NCBI GenBank assembly: GCA_051646105.1
Contig: JBOFCO010000106.1
Location: forward strand, 1-5,315
From: JBOFCO01 sp051646105
Lineage (GTDB): Bacteria > Pseudomonadota > Alphaproteobacteria > Rhodobacterales > Rhodobacteraceae
DNA: 5,315 nt
Reading direction: 5' to 3'
The translations under genes and the position numbers were made by a program. Of this stretch, positions 1 through 5,315 are shown in pieces. A model generated the notes under the pieces. It had not been told where the DNA came from. It saw only the letters and a list, made by a program, of their open reading frames with translations, and searched no databases. Position 1 is the first letter of the stretch; each line of letters begins with the position of its first letter.

Positions 1-1607
<1,607 letters not shown>

Positions 1608-1652
1608 GTTCTCTTCCTCTTCACCGCTTCCACCGCGGCTGGCTTGGGTATG

Positions 1653-1680
1653 AAAAAGCCCCCGGAGTTCTCTCGGGGGC
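1653..1680 (-). terminator. Rho-independent terminator hairpin of the ilv attenuator
   Basis: On the minus strand a 7-bp GC stem (GCCCCCG paired with CGGGGGC) encloses a small loop in which a further GA/TC pairing is possible. CTTTTTC follows at once, so the RNA ends in a run of five U. It lies between the leader-peptide stop codon and the ilvI start, about 45 nt before the ATG. Read-through is therefore needed to express ilvI, which marks it as an attenuator instead of an end-of-operon terminator. Confidence 0.88.
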
Positions 1681-1722
1681 GCATAGGGAACCTGATGGTC
1701 AACCGTTACCGGCCCATGCGCC
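1678..1722 (-). promoter_or_regulatory. Candidate antiterminator pairing of the ilv attenuator
   Basis: In the minus-strand RNA, GGCGCAUGGG (1713-1722, within leader codons Trp11 to Gly14) can pair with CCCUAUGCGCC (1678-1688). This gives 10 bp with one bulged U. The second arm shares 1678-1680 with the terminator 5' arm, so the two structures compete at the base of the terminator stem. A ribosome stalled early on the Val/Leu codons would leave the first arm free, while one that reached the stop codon would cover it. The pairing was found by eye; no folding energy was computed. Confidence 0.6.
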
Positions 1723-1753
1723 ACGTTCCTACGAGTACAAGAAGCACGCCCAT
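1706..1753 (-). CDS. ilv leader peptide (attenuator peptide), 15 aa
   Basis: The peptide reads MGVLLVLVGTWRMGR and ends in TAA. Six of its first eight residues are branched-chain amino acids, with an unbroken Val-Leu-Leu-Val-Leu-Val run at residues 3-8, as expected for a ribosome-based sensor of charged tRNA-Leu and tRNA-Val. The ATG is preceded by AAGGAGAG at 1759-1766, a strong Shine-Dalgarno sequence with good spacing. The predicted promoter is about 35 nt further upstream. The terminator hairpin starts 26 nt after the stop codon and ilvI follows. There is no isoleucine codon, so the sensor appears to read leucine and valine. The product itself probably has no function beyond being translated. 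The gene is too short for usual ORF calling; its support is codon content, ribosome site and position. Confidence 0.88.
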   Translation of the reverse strand: MGVLLVLVGTWRMGR

Positions 1754-1789
1754 CGCGTCTCTCCTTCGGGGTTTCATCCAGTGAGGCGG

Positions 1790-1818
1790 ACACTATGGGC
1801 GCGAAACGGGGGCGTCAA
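1790..1818 (-). promoter_or_regulatory. Predicted sigma70-type promoter of the ilv leader and ilvI
   Basis: On the minus strand a TTGACG -35 element (1813-1818) is followed by a 17-bp spacer and TAGTGT (1790-1795) as -10. CATAGT, two bases upstream, is a closer -10 match but leaves a 15-bp spacer. Either choice starts the transcript about 25-35 nt before the leader-peptide ATG. An AT-rich patch at about 1853-1876, in otherwise GC-rich DNA, lies 35-60 bp upstream of the -35 and could bind an activator or serve as an upstream element; I recognise no specific site in it. The -35 matches consensus well and the -10 is weak. Confidence 0.6.
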
Positions 1819-1956
1819 TGGCAAAACGGCGCCGAAAATGTCGCAGCCGGGTGAATTATTGAACTTATCTTGCTTATGGCGCGGCGCGCTCGACATATTT
1901 GCAATCGCGATGGGCGCCACCTGGGCATGAAGCCGAAATGGCACGCGGCCGAGTCG

Positions 1957-1982
1957 CCCTTTCCTGCGGGATCCGGCAAGGG
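1957..1982 (-). terminator. Weak hairpin after bpt, possible terminator
   Basis: Starting 11 nt after the bpt stop codon, CCCTTgCC can pair with GGaAAGGG around a 10-nt loop (7 bp and one mismatch). No U-run follows, so a Rho-independent mechanism is doubtful. Its position between bpt and the separate ilv promoter is what one expects of a transcription end, but the structure alone is modest evidence. Confidence 0.3.
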
Positions 1983-1993
1983 TGGGGCGGGGG

Positions 1994-2830
1994 TCAGTCC
2001 TGCGCGCTGCGGGCTTCGGGCAGGGCGATGCGCGCAACCTGTTCTGCGATCGGGTCAACCGACAGCGGATGCAGTTCGGCGCTGTGATCCTCGGGCGAGC
2101 CGATGTCCTGCCAGCTTCCGCCCTTGTAGATCTCGAGCGCGTCGAACTTTGCCTTGTATCCCATCTTGCGGCTGCCCGGCACCCAGTAGCCCAGATAGAC
2201 ATAGGGAAGGCCTGCGTCGCGGGCGATCTCCACATGGTCGAGGATCAGATAGGTGCCCAGACTGTCGTTCTGCAGATCGGGGTCATAGAAGCTGTAGACC
2301 ATGCTCAGCCCGTCGTCGAAGACGTCGGTCAGGCTGACGGCCGCAAGCTGCCGCCCGCGCGAGCCGTCGGGCATCGGGCGGGTGTATTCGATCACGCGGC
2401 TGCGGATCGGGGTTTCCTCGATCATCGCGGCGAATTCGAAGATATCCATGTCAGCCATGCCGCCGTCGGCATGGCGCTGGTCAAGATAGCGGCGGAACAG
2501 CGTATACTGGTCTTCGGTCGCCCAAGGGCTGGTCGCGTTGCGGCGCAGTTGGGCGTTGCGGCGCAGGATCTTCTTCTGCGTCCGGCTGGGTGCGAAATCG
2601 GCCACGCGGATGCGGGCCGACAGACAGGCCGAACATTCGGCGCAGGAGGGGCGGTAAAGCACGTTCTGGCTGCGACGAAATCCCTGTTTCGACAGCGCGT
2701 CGTTCAACCGCTGCGCATGCTCTCCCTGCAGGGCGGTGAACAGCTTCCGCTCCATCCGCCCGTCAAGATAGGGGCAGGGCTGCGGTGCCGTCACATAGAA
2801 CTGCGGCGCGATGGGAAGCGTGTGGCGCAT
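1994..2830 (-). CDS. bpt: Aspartate/glutamate leucyltransferase Bpt (bacterial arginyltransferase-like family)
   Basis: The family moves an aminoacyl group from charged tRNA to the N-terminus of proteins. Bacterial Bpt members add leucine to N-terminal Asp or Glu, creating an N-degron read by ClpS and ClpAP in the cytoplasm. The 278-residue length is normal. The ATE N-terminal domain shows CPYL (Cys19), the block FRRSQNVLYRP, and a cysteine cluster Cys63-x2-Cys66-x2-Cys69. The C-terminal GNAT-like domain shows FYDPDL, LGTYLILDHVEIA, and the signature YLGYWVPGSRKMGYKAKF followed by LEIYKGGSW. ATG at 2828-2830 is the only available start: the next in-frame upstream codons include a TAA and no other initiator. 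No clear Shine-Dalgarno sequence precedes it (the bases are GGGCCAAAA). Upstream is the RDD gene with a 115-nt gap containing a hairpin; downstream is the independent ilv unit. Leucyl versus arginyl specificity is assigned from the bacterial family, not from residues I can interpret. Confidence 0.93.
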   Translation of the reverse strand: MRHTLPIAPQFYVTAPQPCPYLDGRMERKLFTALQGEHAQRLNDALSKQGFRRSQNVLYRPSCAECSACLSARIRVADFAPSRTQKKILRRNAQLRRNATSPWATEDQYTLFRRYLDQRHADGGMADMDIFEFAAMIEETPIRSRVIEYTRPMPDGSRGRQLAAVSLTDVFDDGLSMVYSFYDPDLQNDSLGTYLILDHVEIARDAGLPYVYLGYWVPGSRKMGYKAKFDALEIYKGGSWQDIGSPEDHSAELHPLSVDPIAEQVARIALPEARSAQD

Positions 2831-2871
2831 TTTTGGCCCGGCATGGGGGTTTCGCGCCGAAGGTTAGCAAG

Positions 2872-2897
2872 CAGGGCGCCCGTCGCCAAGCGCCCTG
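2872..2897 (-). terminator. GC hairpin between the RDD gene and bpt
   Basis: CAGGGCGC and GCGCCCTG form a perfect 8-bp stem around a 10-nt loop. The hairpin lies 49 nt after the RDD stop codon and 42 nt before the bpt start. No U-run follows on the minus strand, so it could be a weak or Rho-assisted terminator of the RDD unit or a structure in the bpt leader. A possible bpt promoter overlaps it: TTGGCG, 17 bp, TAACCT on the minus strand (about 2861-2889). I consider that promoter match weak. Confidence 0.35.
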
Positions 2898-2945
2898 TAA
2901 CGAATTTTTCGCATGTCTGCGCAAGGTTTGGCGGTCAAAACGAGG

Positions 2946-3392
2946 TCAGATGCGGTTGATCGCCACCGTCCCCAGCACATGATCGGTCAGGCCTTGCCCG
3001 CGCGCCGAGGCGAACATCAGGAAGACCGACAGGATTTGCACCAGCAGGGTGCCAATCGACAGCGTATAACCCAGCGTGTGCAGGAAGGCATGGGCCAGGT
3101 CGAACCGCTCCCCCTCGCGCGTCAGGAACTGGATGTTCATCAGCCGCATCCCCGGGGTGGCCGAGCTGCCCGCAAGGGTAAAGACCCGGTAGAGGAAGCT
3201 GACGGACAGAAACACCAGCGGCAGGACGAACAGGCTGACGCCAAGCGTCAGAACCACGATCACCGCAGTGATCAGCGCGATCAGGATCGTATCGACAATC
3301 CAGGCAAAACCGCGTTTCAGCGTGACCCCATCGTAAAATTCGGCATGGGATACCGGGTCGGGCAGGCGATGGTCCTGGGGCAGGGCATACAT
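2946..3392 (-). CDS. Small RDD-family integral membrane protein
   Basis: This 148-residue protein has the RDD domain and little else. The defining residues are visible: Arg27 and Asp34 in LKRGFAWIVDTILIA at the start of the first membrane helix, and Asp137 in GLTDHVLGT near the C-terminus. TPGMRLMNI (79-87) is the conserved mid-domain motif. Hydrophobic segments lie at about 29-50, 52-70 and 107-128, so it sits in the inner membrane. RDD proteins are poorly characterised; some have been linked to Na+/H+ or osmolyte transport, but nothing here fixes a substrate. The ATG at 3390-3392 is chosen because AAAGAGA precedes it. Earlier in-frame starts (ATG at 3410, GTG at 3461) add a charged non-domain tail with poor ribosome sites, and the GTG lies inside a strong hairpin. 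The neighbours are DUF2852 (83 nt upstream) and bpt downstream; no functional link is evident. Confidence 0.88.
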   Translation of the reverse strand: MYALPQDHRLPDPVSHAEFYDGVTLKRGFAWIVDTILIALITAVIVVLTLGVSLFVLPLVFLSVSFLYRVFTLAGSSATPGMRLMNIQFLTREGERFDLAHAFLHTLGYTLSIGTLLVQILSVFLMFASARGQGLTDHVLGTVAINRI

Positions 3393-3433
3393 GGCGGTCT
3401 CTTTGCGCATCTGTGGCTTTTTACATAGGTCGC

Positions 3434-3461
3434 GTGGCGGGGGTCGCAATGCCCCCGCCAC
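3434..3461 (-). terminator. Strong GC hairpin between DUF2852 and the RDD gene
   Basis: GTGGCGGGGG (3434-3443) and CCCCCGCCAC (3452-3461) form a perfect 10-bp stem with an 8-nt loop. It starts 14 nt after the DUF2852 stop codon, a typical place for a terminator. Neither strand shows a U-run after the stem. Intrinsic termination is therefore uncertain; pausing, Rho-assisted termination or 3'-end protection are alternatives. Confidence 0.5.
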
Positions 3462-3475
3462 TTGATGCGTGCGGA

Positions 3476-3919
3476 TCAGGCGGCAGGTTCAACCGCAGGC
3501 TCGGCGGCCTTGGTGGCGCGTTCGTCCATGAAGCGGTCGAACTCCTGTTTGTCCTTGGCTTCGCGCAGGCGTTGCAGGAAGGATTCAAAGGCCTCCTGCT
3601 CATTTTCAAGGCGTTTCAGCATTTCAGCCTTGTAGGCGTCAAACGCGGTGTTGCCCGAGCTGCGGGTAGCGGCGTGATAGGCCGAGCGGCGATGGCGGCA
3701 GAACATGGTGTGGTCCTCCTGACCGAAGGTATGACGTTTGAACTTTCCGGCGAAGATCATATAGGCCAGCAGCGCCAGGCCAAGCGGCCAGAACAGGATG
3801 AACCCCAGAACCATGGCGATGATCCAGGCGGGGCGTCCGCGCTGGTCAAGCCAGGCTTCGGCGCGGCGCAGCGGGTTGGGGCGGCCGCCCATGATGGCGG
3901 CAGATTGTGCGGTATGCAT
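3476..3919 (-). CDS. DUF2852 family protein, one membrane helix plus C-terminal helical tail
   Basis: 147 residues. I recognise the DUF2852 pattern: one hydrophobic segment at about 32-57 with GFILFWPLGLALLAYMI at its core, followed by a basic stretch (KFKRH). The C-terminal half is strongly charged, probably helical or coiled coil, at about 105-138 (NTAFDAYKAEMLKRLENEQ, then FLQRLREAKDKQEFDRFMDERA), and ends in an Ala/Pro/Glu tail. The function of the family is unknown. The predicted topology is a single-pass inner-membrane anchor with a soluble helical domain. The start at 3917-3919 is chosen because GGGAG precedes it at a suitable distance; the longer frame from 3979 would add 20 residues overlapping the upstream palindrome. 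The next gene, RDD, shares the 9-base leader GAGACCGCC just before its ATG. Two copies of a 19-bp palindrome lie in the 102-nt upstream gap, which suggests its own regulated promoter. Family call is confident, role unknown. Confidence 0.87.
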   Translation of the reverse strand: MHTAQSAAIMGGRPNPLRRAEAWLDQRGRPAWIIAMVLGFILFWPLGLALLAYMIFAGKFKRHTFGQEDHTMFCRHRRSAYHAATRSSGNTAFDAYKAEMLKRLENEQEAFESFLQRLREAKDKQEFDRFMDERATKAAEPAVEPAA

Positions 3920-3943
3920 CGGCGGTCTCCCGGTTTCAAAGGT

Positions 3944-3962
3944 ATGTGAATGTCTTTCACAT
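3944..3962. promoter_or_regulatory. 19-bp palindrome, candidate operator copy 1 upstream of DUF2852
   Basis: Perfect 7-bp arms ATGTGAA and TTCACAT around a 5-base centre (TGTCT). The odd spacing (TGTGA-N7-TCACA) differs from the N6 spacing of CRP sites. It lies 25 bp upstream of the DUF2852 start codon, in the expected promoter or early leader. A near-identical copy is centred 59 bp away. The regulator is unknown. Confidence 0.5.
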
Positions 3963-4002
3963 GATCGAAGATGGGACAACGCTCCCCTTGGCGCAAGAGG
4001 CG

Positions 4003-4021
4003 ATGTAAAAGATTTTCACAT
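4003..4021. promoter_or_regulatory. 19-bp palindrome, candidate operator copy 2, adjoining the SMR stop codon
   Basis: Same arm design as the copy at 3944-3962: ATGTaAA and TTCACAT with the same 5-base spacing, one arm mismatch, and extra flanking symmetry (GATGT...ACATC, 4002-4022). In the minus-strand RNA the mismatch becomes a G-U pair, so a 9-bp hairpin directly after the SMR stop codon is an alternative reading, though no U-run follows it. Confidence 0.45.
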
Positions 4022-4363
4022 CTAGTGCGCGGCCGCTTTCGACATCAGGTTGATCACGAGAACGCCGGCGACGATCAGCCCCATGCCGGTCATCGCCCAA
4101 GGGTCGAGCGCCTGACGGAACAGGACGAAATTCAGGCCGGCCACGAAAACGATGCCGAGCCCGCTCCAGACCGCATAGACGATGCCGACCGGCATAGACG
4201 CGGTGATGATCGACAGGCAGTAGAACGACACACCATAGCACAGCGCCGTACCGATGGTGGGCAGGGGACGGGTGAACTGCGCTGTCTGCGCAAGCAGGGT
4301 GGTTCCGATGACTTCCAGCAGGATGGCGACGCCGAGAAGGGCGTAAATGACGGTATGTGGCAT
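4022..4363 (-). CDS. Small multidrug resistance (SMR) family efflux protein, EmrE/QacE type
   Basis: This is probably a proton-coupled exporter of quaternary ammonium or other lipophilic cations, acting as a dimer in the inner membrane. It has 113 residues, close to the family norm of about 110, and four hydrophobic helices at about 5-25, 33-53, 58-78 and 88-106. The key acidic residue is Glu17 in LLEVIGTTLL, equivalent to EmrE Glu14. Tyr63 and Trp66 in PVGIVYAVWSGLGIV match EmrE Tyr60 and Trp63 with the same offset. This favours the drug-export subgroup over guanidinium exporters (Gdx/SugE), but substrate is inferred. The ATG at 4361-4363 aligns with EmrE; a TTG four codons earlier overlaps the tetR stop. 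No strong Shine-Dalgarno sequence is seen, consistent with translational coupling to tetR, whose stop is 8 nt upstream. It is probably co-transcribed with and controlled by that repressor. Confidence 0.93.
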   Translation of the reverse strand: MPHTVIYALLGVAILLEVIGTTLLAQTAQFTRPLPTIGTALCYGVSFYCLSIITASMPVGIVYAVWSGLGIVFVAGLNFVLFRQALDPWAMTGMGLIVAGVLVINLMSKAAAH

Positions 4364-4371
4364 GGGCGGGC

Positions 4372-4953
4372 TCAATTGGCAGCTTGGGGATTGGCGGGTC
4401 GGGGGGCGCGGGTCAGCGACAGCAATCGCTGGAACAGCCGTTCGGGCGGTTCGGTGCGCGCCGTAGCCTGCAGGGTGGACAGCCAGAAGCCATCGGTCGC
4501 CAGCCGCACCACATCGAGATCCGGGCCGGAGTCGGTGGTGGCATGGCGCAGCAGGCGCGCCTGCATCCAGTCGGCCCAGATCCGCGCAAGGCCGGGGTCT
4601 GCCACCGCCGAGATCGACAGCGAGGTCCAGGGCGAGGCCCCGCCGCCACGCGGGGCAAAGGTGCAGATCACATAGGCGCGGGTAAAGGTGCCATGGCCAC
4701 CTTCATCCAAGGCCATGACCGCGTCGATCTCATCGTCGATGCGGGCGATCAGATCGGCGCAAAGAGCCTCGATCAGCCCCTGTTTGGAGCGGAAATGATG
4801 GAACAGCGCGCCCTTGGTGACACCGGCCGCCTCTGCCACGGCGGGCAGGGACAGCGCGGCCATACCATGCGCCAAGGCCTGATCGGCCGCCGCATCCAGC
4901 AGGGCGCGACGGGTCTGGTCGGGGGCTTTGGGGCGGCGGTGGGCGTCTGACAT
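4372..4953 (-). CDS. TetR/AcrR-family transcriptional repressor, likely local regulator of the SMR gene
   Basis: 193 residues, the usual size for the family. The N-terminal DNA-binding domain spans about 12-60, with helix-turn-helix LPAVAEAAGVTKGALFHHF (36-54) followed by SKQGLIEAL. The C-terminal ligand and dimer domain is divergent and gives no hint of inducer. It contains a Gly-rich turn (APRGGGASPW) and a Trp/Arg-rich helix (ARIWADWMQARLLRH). The ATG at 4951-4953 is chosen: AAAGG precedes it by 9 nt, and the longer frame from 4992 would begin upstream of the predicted transcription start. The gene is followed after 8 nt by the SMR transporter. The promoter region carries two tandem palindromes overlapping the -10 and start site, which implies autorepression and joint control of the pump, released by a pump substrate. 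Family assignment is firm; target and ligand are inferred from neighbourhood. Confidence 0.93.
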   Translation of the reverse strand: MSDAHRRPKAPDQTRRALLDAAADQALAHGMAALSLPAVAEAAGVTKGALFHHFRSKQGLIEALCADLIARIDDEIDAVMALDEGGHGTFTRAYVICTFAPRGGGASPWTSLSISAVADPGLARIWADWMQARLLRHATTDSGPDLDVVRLATDGFWLSTLQATARTEPPERLFQRLLSLTRAPRPANPQAAN

Positions 4954-4957
4954 GAGA

Positions 4958-4975
4958 ACATACCTTTCGGAATGT
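4958..4975. promoter_or_regulatory. Candidate TetR operator box 1
   Basis: ACATACC and GGAATGT form an 18-bp imperfect palindrome (one arm mismatch, N4 centre). It covers the predicted transcription start and ends 5 bp before the repressor ATG. The ACATAC...GAATGT design resembles sites bound by AcrR-type TetR proteins (the E. coli acrAB operator has similar half-sites). Together with the tandem copy at 4981-4998 it marks probable self-binding. Confidence 0.6.
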
Positions 4976-4979
4976 TTTA

Positions 4980-5008
4980 TACATACCGCCAAGAATGTTT
5001 TGCGTCAA
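4980..5008 (-). promoter_or_regulatory. Predicted promoter of the tetR-SMR operon
   Basis: Minus strand: TTGACG at 5003-5008, 17-bp spacer, TATGTA at 4980-4985 as -10, in an AT-rich patch. It has the same -35 hexamer and spacer length as the ilv promoter. The predicted start near 4973 leaves about a 20-nt leader. The -10 hexamer is a weak match; the geometry relative to the two operator boxes supports it. Confidence 0.55.
4981..4998. promoter_or_regulatory. Candidate TetR operator box 2
   Basis: ACATACC and AGAATGT, N4 centre: the same half-sites as box 1, 23 bp away (about two helical turns), followed in both cases by TTT. It lies between and over the predicted -35 and -10 elements, so binding would block RNA polymerase. 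Confidence 0.58.
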
Positions 5009-5009
5009 G

Positions 5010-5031
5010 AAAGATACTTCAAGGTATCTTT
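5010..5031. repeat. 22-bp inverted repeat overlapping the stop codon of the PIN-domain gene
   Basis: AAAGATAC (5010-5017) and GTATCTTT (5024-5031) are perfect 8-bp arms with a 6-base centre. On the minus strand the hairpin begins inside the TAA stop of the PIN gene and is followed by CTTGACG, so it could act as a weak terminator whose U-rich 3' arm replaces a tail. It also lies directly upstream of the tetR -35 element, so an operator role is possible. The sequence does not match the two TetR boxes. Confidence 0.5.
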
Positions 5032-5315
5032 ATGAAACACCGGGCGCGCCAATGGCCTTTGCCAGACGATTGAGCCGGTTTCGCTTCAGCAGGGCCTTCA
5101 GCGAGACCGCGCCGCCGGCCCGACGCTCGGCCTCGGCATGCAGGTCGGCGATGATCTGCTCCACACGCCCCGGCGTCCGCGACCAGAGTTCCCACAGAAA
5201 ACCGTCGGGATCACGGCGGTCCAACTGCTCGGCCGCAAGCACATGGCGCGGAAAGTCCACCGCGTTCACCGTCAGGATCGCATCGGCGCCCGAGGCGATT
5301 GCCGTGGCCAGCACA
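5030..5315 (-). CDS. PIN-domain protein (VapC-type toxin family), C-terminal fragment cut by the window edge
   Basis: About 95 residues are visible, ending at a TAA. The fragment begins VLATAIASGADAILTVNAVDFP, the C-terminal part of a PIN nuclease domain: an alanine-rich helix, GAD, a beta strand, then the N..DFP motif whose Asp usually belongs to the acidic Mg2+ site. A helical tail of about 60 residues follows, rich in Arg, Leu and Ala, as in VapC proteins with an additional C-terminal domain. PIN proteins are Mg2+-dependent RNases, and many are toxins paired with an antitoxin encoded just upstream, which here would lie beyond the right edge. The frame stays open to the edge and the first in-frame GTG is internal to the domain, so the real start is outside. 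Toxin role is unproven. It is separated from tetR by 76 nt with a distinct promoter. Confidence 0.8.
   Translation of the reverse strand, partial: VLATAIASGADAILTVNAVDFPRHVLAAEQLDRRDPDGFLWELWSRTPGRVEQIIADLHAEAERRAGGAVSLKALLKRNRLNRLAKAIGAPGVS

Noticed and set aside
1774..2235. Minus-strand open frame covering the ilv promoter region and the bpt 3' end
   Set aside because: It overlaps bpt in another frame and runs through the ilv promoter. Its composition is low-complexity Arg/Pro/Ala with no family resemblance.
1982..2959. Long plus-strand open frame (325 codons) opposite bpt
   Set aside because: It is a shadow of bpt and its flanks, without recognisable motifs, and it crosses the bpt-RDD intergenic hairpin.
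3393..3461. Extended N-terminus of the RDD protein from a GTG at 3461
   Set aside because: The GTG lies in a strong hairpin, the added residues match no family, and a better ribosome site precedes the ATG at 3392.
3944..3962. CRP/FNR binding site reading of the ATGTGAA...TTCACAT palindrome
   Set aside because: The half-sites look like TGTGA/TCACA, but the spacing is N7 instead of N6, so the centre of symmetry does not fit a CRP dimer; the FNR pattern TTGAT-N4-ATCAA is absent.
3971..4675. Plus-strand open frame opposite the SMR and tetR genes
   Set aside because: It is antisense to two well-supported genes, is dominated by Arg/Asp/Gln-rich sequence, and has no plausible ribosome site or domain.

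Overview
The window looks like chromosomal DNA from a GC-rich alphaproteobacterium, most likely of the Rhodobacterales (Rhodobacter/Paracoccus-like). Three things point there: strong GC bias at third codon positions, the bpt, RDD-family and DUF2852 genes (the last is largely an alphaproteobacterial family), and the sequence character of the acetolactate synthase. This placement is inferred from protein resemblance, not from a search. Every real gene lies on the minus strand, so transcription runs from high to low coordinates. The long plus-strand reading frames are antisense shadows.

In order of transcription: (1) the C-terminal end of a PIN-domain (VapC-type) protein, cut by the right edge (5030-5315); (2) a TetR-family repressor (4372-4953), whose promoter carries two tandem imperfect palindromes; (3) an EmrE-like small multidrug resistance transporter (4022-4363), 8 nt after the repressor and probably co-transcribed with it; (4) a DUF2852 membrane-anchored protein (3476-3919), whose upstream region holds two copies of a different 19-bp palindrome; (5) a small RDD-family membrane protein (2946-3392); (6) an aspartate/glutamate leucyltransferase, Bpt, of the bacterial N-degron pathway (1994-2830); (7) the acetolactate synthase large subunit IlvI/IlvB (1-1607), cut by the left edge.

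The most informative regulatory region is 1608-1818, upstream of ilvI. It has a sigma70-like promoter (TTGACG, 17 bp, TAGTGT), a Shine-Dalgarno sequence, and a 15-codon leader peptide with five consecutive branched-chain codons after Val3 (Val-Leu-Leu-Val-Leu-Val). A GC hairpin with a U-run follows, and an alternative pairing links the leader codons to the 5' arm of the terminator. This is the full architecture of ribosome-mediated transcription attenuation of branched-chain amino acid synthesis.

The second regulatory unit is the TetR/SMR pair. Its operator-like boxes overlap the predicted -10, spacer and start site, which fits a self-repressed efflux operon. The central genes (DUF2852, RDD, Bpt) look like separate or loosely linked housekeeping units divided by GC hairpins without clear U-runs. 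I see no mobile element, CRISPR array, tRNA or rRNA, and no intergenic stretch longer than about 240 nt.
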